Below are positions 40,455-45,570 of a stretch of 45,570 nt of DNA, in pieces. The notes below the pieces were generated by a model. It was not told the origin of the DNA. It was given only the letters and a program-made list of their open reading frames with translations, and ran no database searches. The DNA comes from JAJZIH01 sp021785265 (GTDB lineage: Bacteria > Pseudomonadota > Gammaproteobacteria > JAKAQQ01), in assembly GCA_027338645.1 (NCBI GenBank), contig DAHWSH010000060.1, forward strand, positions 1 to 45,570, in the 5' to 3' direction. The position numbers and the translations under genes were made by a program. Position 1 is the stretch's first letter; each line of letters begins with the position of its first letter.

Positions 40455-41924
40455 CTATCCAGCGACTCGAAGGCTCCGGAAAACCGTCCTCAAGGTTGAA
40501 GGGAGTGCTTTCAGGGAGGCACGCAACCATTCGCTGCCGATGAGTGCGCATGCGGTGGCGAGAAGAAGCCAACAGAGTTCGGCCACGGTCTCAAGGAGGG
40601 ATCCTGGCGGCAGAAGGACACGGAGGAGTCCGCCTCCCGTGACCAAGACGAAAGACAGTCCCAGGCGGATCATCACCGGACGGATCCGGAGACCCGCGAA
40701 GGAGAAGAGAAGGGCCGCATCCGCCCCGACCCTGAGTACCCAGGCCAGGGCGGCTCCCGGCAGACCGAACTCGACCAGGCCGACCCAGAGCAGGGCCAGG
40801 TAAGGTGCGAGTTCCACGAGGTGGAAACGGGCCGTGAGGTCGGGTCGTCCCTGGGCCTGGAGCAGGCTATAGGGAATGAAGGCGAGGCTGTTCACCCAGA
40901 TGCCCAGGAGGAAGATCTCACCCACGGGGGCTGCGCGGTTGGCAAAGGCCGGGTTGATCCAGAGCGCGAGGAAGGGATGCATCAGAAAGATGCCGAGCAG
41001 GATGAGGGGGGTCGTGAGACTGTTCAATGCCAGAACGGCACGGAGCGCCGTGTCCCTGGCCGCATCCAGATCTTCCCGGGACAGGCGGGGGAAGAGCGAG
41101 CGCGAGAGGGCGCCCGCCAGGAGGGTTCCCCGGCTGGCGAGGTTGGATGGGATCACGTAATAAGTCACGGCCGAGGCGCCGTCCAGGGCCCCGATCACCA
41201 GACGGTCCAGGGTCGTGAGGAGGGGGCCGATGATATCGGTGAGTGTGATCCAGAAACCGTAGCGAAAAAGTCTTTGGGCTTGGCCCGCCTCAAGATGCGG
41301 ACGGTTCCGGAGGGGCAGGGCGCGGATCAGAGGCGGGATGAAAAACAGGGCCGAGACTGCCCGTGCCGCCACCGTGATCGGGATCAGGACGGCGAGGGAA
41401 GGGCTCCAGAACTCGGCGGCGAGGAGGGGGGCCACGTAGTAGAACAGGCTTCCGGCGAGCTGGAGCAGGTTCACGGTCCCGAAACGCTCACGAGCCTCGA
41501 GGGCGCCGGTGAGCACACTCGTGGTCAGGCTCAGGGGGACGGCGAGGGCGAGATAAGGCAGGGAGATTCGGATTTCGTGGACAAGCGTCGGGGTCAATCT
41601 GAACACTGGACCGACCAGGAGAAGTCCTACAACATATAAGAGGAGTCCACCGAGAAGCCCGAGACCGGTATTCAGGGCCAAGGCCGTCCAGAAGACTCCT
41701 TCCCGCCCCCGTTCATCCGTGAGCTGGGCGATCCGGTTCGTCGTCGCCCGGGTGAGCCCCAGGTTGAACAGGCCGAAATAACCCAGGATCAGCCAGACGA
41801 TCGCCAGAATACCGTAGCGTGCCGTCCCGATCCGTCCGAGGTAAAGGGGGACTGTGACCAAGACGATCAAAAGCGACCCGATCGCTCCAGTCAGGTTGTA
41901 GACGGTATGGCGGGCCACGCTCAT
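40455..41924 (-). CDS. Wzx-type polysaccharide flippase
   Basis: About 489 residues with twelve or more membrane helices. The start at 41924 (MSVARHTVYNLTGAIGSLLI) fits the family better than an in-frame start at 42023. PLYLGRIGTARYGILAIVWL, YFGLFNLGLTRATTNRIAQL and RFGTVNLLQLAGSLFYYVAP are typical of MATE/Wzx-like oligosaccharide flippases (MVF superfamily). It would move lipid-linked sugar units across the inner membrane. No polymerase or glycosyltransferase genes accompany it here. It is divergent from the aromatic-rich exported protein. Confidence 0.85.
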   Translation of the reverse strand: MSVARHTVYNLTGAIGSLLIVLVTVPLYLGRIGTARYGILAIVWLILGYFGLFNLGLTRATTNRIAQLTDERGREGVFWTALALNTGLGLLGGLLLYVVGLLLVGPVFRLTPTLVHEIRISLPYLALAVPLSLTTSVLTGALEARERFGTVNLLQLAGSLFYYVAPLLAAEFWSPSLAVLIPITVAARAVSALFFIPPLIRALPLRNRPHLEAGQAQRLFRYGFWITLTDIIGPLLTTLDRLVIGALDGASAVTYYVIPSNLASRGTLLAGALSRSLFPRLSREDLDAARDTALRAVLALNSLTTPLILLGIFLMHPFLALWINPAFANRAAPVGEIFLLGIWVNSLAFIPYSLLQAQGRPDLTARFHLVELAPYLALLWVGLVEFGLPGAALAWVLRVGADAALLFSFAGLRIRPVMIRLGLSFVLVTGGGLLRVLLPPGSLLETVAELCWLLLATACALIGSEWLRASLKALPSTLRTVFRSLRVAG

Positions 41925-42021
41925 GGCGGAGATTCTACATGGGCTGACCTGCCAACCCATGCTGGCTGCCGGATCCTGATCATCGGTCCATAATGGATCA
42001 GTCCCCGCGCAGGAGACTCTC

Positions 42022-42834
42022 ATGATCCAGCCACCCCGTCAGTCGAGCCGGCTTCTCCTTTTCCTCCTCGGGGTTGCCTTGTCCGGCGTCGCATGGGCCG
42101 CTCGCGGTGTCCCCGATCGGGTCGGTGTCATCCCGGCTTTTGTCTTTCCGATCGGGCCTGCCGTCAACGTCTTCCGGTTACCCCATGAGCGGACCTACGT
42201 CTATTACGCCAATGGCGATTATTTCCGCTGGCAGGAGGATCGGTGGACCGTGGCACCGCTTGCTTCCGGACCCTGGGAGCCTCCCGCTGCCGGGGTCGTC
42301 ATCCCGCATGCACTCACCTTCGGTCCGCCACCCCCGTTGCGGTCCAATCCCGCGTACTTCGCCTGGTGGCGTCGGACGGCCGCACCCTGGTGGCGCCTCC
42401 ATCATCCCCACTGGTGGACGGCTTTTCACAGCGCACTGGGTCACTACCGGACCTGGCGGAGGCAGGCGCTCCCCCGCTTCCGGGCGCATCCTGATTTTTG
42501 GCGCCTTGCCGGAGGAATCCGGTTGCGGCCTGCCTTTGCATCCGGGCAGGTGGTGATCCAGCCCAGCCAGATCCAGACCAAGATCCTGACACCCGATCTG
42601 TCCGGTCGTTACTACCAAAACGCCCGCCGCGCCTTCGAATGGGCCCATCCCTGGGGCGTCTCCGGAAGTGCCGACTTTGGCGCTTTTCCGGGTTGGCCCG
42701 GGGTGGAGCCGTATCCCAGCTTCTGGGGTGGATCCCTCATGATCCAGGCTGGCGGATACGGAGATCTGATGCCTTGGGGAGTGTGGGGCAGTTTCCCATA
42801 CCCGATCTTTTCGGGGAGTTTCTTCTGGCGATGA
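42022..42834 (+). CDS. Exported aromatic-rich protein of unknown function
   Basis: A 270-residue protein with a signal peptide (SSRLLLFLLGVALSGVAWAA) and an AGGAG 8 bases before the ATG. The segment TYVYYANGDYFRWQEDRWTV, then ASGPWEPPAAGVVIPHAL resembles the short YYY-x-G-x-(F/W)-x-W repeats of DUF6515/YXWGXW-like exported proteins. The rest is very rich in Trp, Tyr, His, Pro and Arg (WWRRTAAPWWRLHHPHWW) and ends in a Gly/Tyr/Trp/Phe-rich tail (YGDLMPWGVWGSFPYPIF). Such composition suggests a surface or cell-wall-binding protein. I cannot name its role. Confidence 0.65.
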   Translation: MIQPPRQSSRLLLFLLGVALSGVAWAARGVPDRVGVIPAFVFPIGPAVNVFRLPHERTYVYYANGDYFRWQEDRWTVAPLASGPWEPPAAGVVIPHALTFGPPPPLRSNPAYFAWWRRTAAPWWRLHHPHWWTAFHSALGHYRTWRRQALPRFRAHPDFWRLAGGIRLRPAFASGQVVIQPSQIQTKILTPDLSGRYYQNARRAFEWAHPWGVSGSADFGAFPGWPGVEPYPSFWGGSLMIQAGGYGDLMPWGVWGSFPYPIFSGSFFWR

Positions 42835-43127
42835 AATCCAGGCAAGAGGCTCCCTGAGTCCCCGCTTGGGCAATCCCCGCGGAGCCACCCCTGGAAGGCT
42901 TGCCGGATGACGGCGAACGCAGGCGACGGACGGTTCCGCTGCCCGCACATCGATTCGGACCGGAACGGGTCGGAGGCTCCGGTGGGGAGCGATGTTATAA
43001 TGCCGAGTTACTTGATCCGCCGGGGTGCGAATGAAAAAACCGGCGGCGAGACCGCCGGTCATCAGGGTGCGAAGACCGAGTATCTGGCTGTCGTGATATT
43101 CCGGGAAACGGGTGGGCAAACTTCTCC
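42835..43127. other. Intergenic stretch with a -10-like box and a minus-strand hairpin
   Basis: A TATAAT lies at 42996-43001 without a convincing -35 box. The rest shows no supported gene apart from the hairpin listed separately. The lipoprotein gene starts at 43128. Confidence 0.4.
43034..43059 (-). terminator. Strong intrinsic-terminator-like hairpin on the minus strand
   Basis: ACCGGCGG (43039-43046) and CCGCCGGT (43052-43059) are perfect 8-base arms around CGAGA. Read on the minus strand the stem is followed by six U, a textbook intrinsic terminator. Both neighbouring genes are on the plus strand, so it ends no obvious gene. Confidence 0.55.
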
Positions 43128-44294
43128 ATGCACGATCATGAAAAGATCAGTCTGTCGCGTCCAATGGGAAGGACACGATGGAGGAGGCTTCTGCCCGGCG
43201 GGATCCTGCCTGTGCTCCTGCTCGGCGGGTGTGCCTCCGTTTCCCAGCCGCCGCGCGTCGCGGTCAACCCCACCCGCTTCGAACACGCCCGCTATGTGGA
43301 GGTCACCTACACCGCTCATCGCCCACCTTCGATCCGCTACCTCGAGACACTGCCGGCCCCCGCCCATCGCTCACTGGAGGGAACGTGCAGACCGCGGTCC
43401 CAACCGGACCGTCTGCAAACCCGGGGAGTCTGGTTCTGGAAGACCCGGCGTCTCCTTACCCAGGCCCGCGATCGGAGAAGGCTTCGTCAGGAGATGCGGA
43501 GGCTCGGACTCGACCGGCTCTACCTCGAGGTGAGGGAACCCCTGGGGACTCTGGCCCCGCTTTTGCGCGAATTTGAAACCCGGGGCATCCGCGTCGTGGC
43601 GCTTTCCGGGGAACCCTCGGACATCGATCACCCGAGGCGCGTCACGGCCGTCATCGACGCCGTCCTCGATTTCAACCGTGACCATGTCCATGGCTTTTCC
43701 GGGCTCCAGTTCGATATCGAGCCCTACGCGCTCCCCGGTTTTGCCCGGCACAAGCGGGGGGACTATGCCCGTTATGCCCGGCTCATGCGGGAGATCCGCG
43801 CACGCATCGGCCGGAAGATGAAGTGGAGCGTGGTCGTGCCGTTCTGGTTCGATCAGGTCCCCTGGAAGCAGGGCAGTCTCCTCGCCTTCGTCCTGAGACA
43901 GGCGGATGCCGTGGCCATCATGGCCTACCGCTCCCGTTACGCGGGAGTTCTGGCCCTGGCCCGACCGGGACTCTGCGAGGGTCAACGGCAGGGCAAGCCG
44001 GTCTATGTGGGGATCGAGACCGCCCCGTTCCCTGACGAGGACCACTTCTTCCTGACGCGGCGCGAGTTCAGGCGCCACCTCCGAAGCAGCCCGGGACATC
44101 TTGATCTCGCGGGGCGGATCACGATGGCGGATCATTGGGTCTACCACTACGAGGTCAAGGGCTCCGCCCTTTCCTTCTACTCGCATCCCGGCCGTATCGG
44201 GCGTCTCCTCGGACGGAGCCCCGCCTATACGAGCTTTGCCGGTTGGATCATCGAGGGACTGGGCGATGAGGGCGGGAGCCATGAGAATCCTTAA
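43128..44294 (+). CDS. TIM-barrel-like lipoprotein, possible glycosidase
   Basis: A 388-residue protein. A basic start is followed by a hydrophobic stretch and a lipobox-like LLGGC at C35, so it is probably a lipoprotein. The start could also be the ATG at 43164. The mature part alternates beta strands and helices like a TIM barrel: GLDRLYLEVREP, GIRVVALSGEP, GFSGLQFDIEPYALPGF (with an acidic D-x-E on a strand, as in catalytic barrels), MKWSVVVPFWFD, ADAVAIMAYRSR and KPVYVGIETAPFPDE. This layout resembles glycoside-hydrolase-like domains of unknown family. It overlaps the following TPR gene by 14 bases, so the two are co-expressed. Confidence 0.65.
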   Translation: MHDHEKISLSRPMGRTRWRRLLPGGILPVLLLGGCASVSQPPRVAVNPTRFEHARYVEVTYTAHRPPSIRYLETLPAPAHRSLEGTCRPRSQPDRLQTRGVWFWKTRRLLTQARDRRRLRQEMRRLGLDRLYLEVREPLGTLAPLLREFETRGIRVVALSGEPSDIDHPRRVTAVIDAVLDFNRDHVHGFSGLQFDIEPYALPGFARHKRGDYARYARLMREIRARIGRKMKWSVVVPFWFDQVPWKQGSLLAFVLRQADAVAIMAYRSRYAGVLALARPGLCEGQRQGKPVYVGIETAPFPDEDHFFLTRREFRRHLRSSPGHLDLAGRITMADHWVYHYEVKGSALSFYSHPGRIGRLLGRSPAYTSFAGWIIEGLGDEGGSHENP

Positions 44295-45570
44295 GTTCAC
44301 TCTCGTTGCCCTGGCCGGCGCGGTCATTGTCGCCGCGGCGATCTACTTCGTGGAGCAGATCGAGAGTCGTCCGGCAACGTCGAGAGGCTTCCCACGCCAC
44401 CCGGGGGTATTCGCTCTGGCACTCGATTCGCATTGCCGGAGCGGCGAGCTTGGAGTGGCCCGCGAGCTGATCCGGCAGATCTCAAATCCGATCCGCAATG
44501 CGGCCCTCCGTCGGGCGGTGATCCGCTGCGATCAGGACTTCCGCTTTGCCGACGCCGAGGCCGACCTCCGGCGGGGTCAGGCGGCCTTGGCGATCCAACT
44601 CATGTCCCCCTGGTATCCCCGGGGACCCGATCCCTACCGTGCCGGGGTCATCCTGATGCATGCGGATCTCCTCGAGCATCACCTGAACCGCGCGATTGCG
44701 ATGGGAACTGCCCTGGTGGCGCGCTATCCCCGAGATACCTCCATTGCCAAACTGGTCCGGCATCTCATGATCCGGTCACATCTCGATCAGGCCCGCCGTG
44801 CCCTCACGACCGGTCATCCCGACCAGGCCATCGCGCTCGCCGGGCCGGTCTACCGGAGCGGACAGGATCGCTACCGGGCCGGAGAGATCCTGGCCCAGGC
44901 CGAGCTCGCCCTGCATCACCTGAAGGCGGCGGAGCGGGTCTACGCGAGCCTTACGAAAGTTTACCCGACCGATCTCCATCTTCGGAAAAAAGCCGGACAG
45001 CTCCGGGTTGGCACCCGCCTGACCGCCGCCCGGCAGGCGCTTTCGGCCCACGAGCCGGCTCGTGCCCTGGCTTTGGCCGAGCCGCTTTATCGGAGCGGCG
45101 AGGATCCCTACGGGAGTGGTCTCGTCGTGGCCGAGGCTGAGGTGGGGCTCCATCATCCGGGACGGGCGGAGGGGGTCTATCGAGCTCTGGCCCGACGCTA
45201 TCCGGCCGATCGTGAGCTCGGGAGGGAGGCTCTGGAACTGGAAGTTGATCGAAAGCTCACCAAGGCACGGGAGGCGCTTTCGGCCCACGAGCCGGGCCGT
45301 GCCCTGGCTTTGGCCGAGCCGCTTTATCGGAGCGGCGAGGATCCCTACGGCAGTGGTCTCGTCGTGGCCGAGGCTGAGGTGGCGCTCCATCATCCGGGAC
45401 GGGCGGAGGCGGTCTATCGAGCCCTGGCACGGCGCTATCCCGAGGATTCAAGCCTCGCCGTGGCCGCGGTCGTGGCCCATGTCCAGGCCGGGCATCCCGG
45501 GGAGGCCCAAAGCGAACTCAGAGAGCTCAGTCCGGCAGCGCGCTCAGCGGTCTTCAATTCGCTGGGTTCC
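44281..45570 (+). CDS. TPR-like repeat protein with membrane anchor (runs off the window)
   Basis: The frame starts at the ATG at 44281 (MRILKFTLVALAGAVIVAAA, an inner-membrane anchor or signal) and stays open to the window edge, 430 codons. The body is helical repeats rich in Ala, Arg and Tyr: ALVARYPRDTSIAKLVRHLM, then AIALAGPVYRSGQDRYRAGE and AERVYASLTKVYPTD. Two 79-residue units that are nearly identical in DNA (LSAHEP..RALALAEPLYRSGEDPYGSG) begin at about 45036 and 45273. Such TPR-like arrays usually scaffold protein complexes. Linked to exopolysaccharide machinery in many bacteria, but that is only an inference here. Confidence 0.7.
   Translation, partial: MRILKFTLVALAGAVIVAAAIYFVEQIESRPATSRGFPRHPGVFALALDSHCRSGELGVARELIRQISNPIRNAALRRAVIRCDQDFRFADAEADLRRGQAALAIQLMSPWYPRGPDPYRAGVILMHADLLEHHLNRAIAMGTALVARYPRDTSIAKLVRHLMIRSHLDQARRALTTGHPDQAIALAGPVYRSGQDRYRAGEILAQAELALHHLKAAERVYASLTKVYPTDLHLRKKAGQLRVGTRLTAARQALSAHEPARALALAEPLYRSGEDPYGSGLVVAEAEVGLHHPGRAEGVYRALARRYPADRELGREALELEVDRKLTKAREALSAHEPGRALALAEPLYRSGEDPYGSGLVVAEAEVALHHPGRAEAVYRALARRYPEDSSLAVAAVVAHVQAGHPGEAQSELRELSPAARSAVFNSLGS
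45036..45441 (+). repeat. Tandem near-identical coding repeat (237-base period)
   Basis: Bases 45036-45204 recur at 45273-45441 with about ten differences, an offset of exactly 237 bases (79 codons). Examples of shared runs are GGCGCTTTCGGCCCACGAGC and CTTTATCGGAGCGGCGAGGA. The linker between them (45205-45272) is not conserved. The high identity points to recent duplication or gene conversion. Confidence 0.88.

Noticed and set aside
1..45570. CRISPR array
   Set aside because: No set of short regularly spaced direct repeats was seen; the only regular repeat is the coding one at 45036-45441.

Overview
The window is GC-rich double-stranded DNA that reads as chromosome from a gammaproteobacterium. 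The best markers are csrA followed directly by tRNA-Ser(GCU), a dTDP-sugar gene pair, and a secreted prolyl oligopeptidase next to a secreted BNR-repeat protein. Several exported proteins are very rich in Arg, His and Trp. This may point to an acidophile or a Xanthomonadales-like lineage, but I cannot fix the taxon from sequence alone.

Layout. 1-143 is the edge of an IS630-like element. 226-11484 is core-type sequence: a secreted BNR/sortilin-like protein, two isoprenylcysteine-methyltransferase-like membrane proteins on either side of a dadA-like dehydrogenase, a PAP2 phosphatase, rfbB-rfbC, a prolyl oligopeptidase and a small secreted protein with two conserved cysteines. 11395-13660 is a compact insertion: a hipBA toxin-antitoxin module and a scrap of P4-type integrase lie between imperfect direct repeats. 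An aldo-keto reductase and a zinc alcohol dehydrogenase follow, then csrA and tRNA-Ser.

16283 to about 20510 is a decayed island starting exactly at the tRNA 3' end. It holds a nonsense-mutated integrase fragment, a fused HigB-HigA remnant, a broken DUF3732-type ATPase, an intact Phd/PemK pair, a nuclease-like gene without a start, and an intact TacA/TacT pair. 20816-28086 is core-type again: a CDGSH protein, a complete five-gene peptide ABC transporter operon with the binding protein last, a paralogue of the small secreted protein, and a membrane protein.

28165-32820 is a second accessory block: a second hipBA, a patatin-like phospholipase fragment cut by an IS3-family element, a second TacA/TacT pair whose toxin end is rewritten by the IS, and fused remnants of a serine recombinase and HicB. 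32915-39266 is a sugar-oxidation locus (SDR, GMC oxidoreductase and MFS transporter, divergent from a large secreted six-hairpin glycosidase-like protein). 39305-39999 is a Phd/VapC module with a visible operator. The rest is a DUF488 protein, a Wzx-like flippase, an aromatic-rich exported protein, a TIM-barrel-like lipoprotein and a TPR-like protein with nearly identical 79-residue repeats that runs off the window.

The window carries six toxin-antitoxin pairs that look largely complete and two remnants, at four sites, several with palindromic operators. I do not see a clearly new multi-gene system. The most original signals are the hipBA insertion between duplicated gene junctions, the paralogous two-cysteine secreted proteins, and a hipA that appears to start at CTG.
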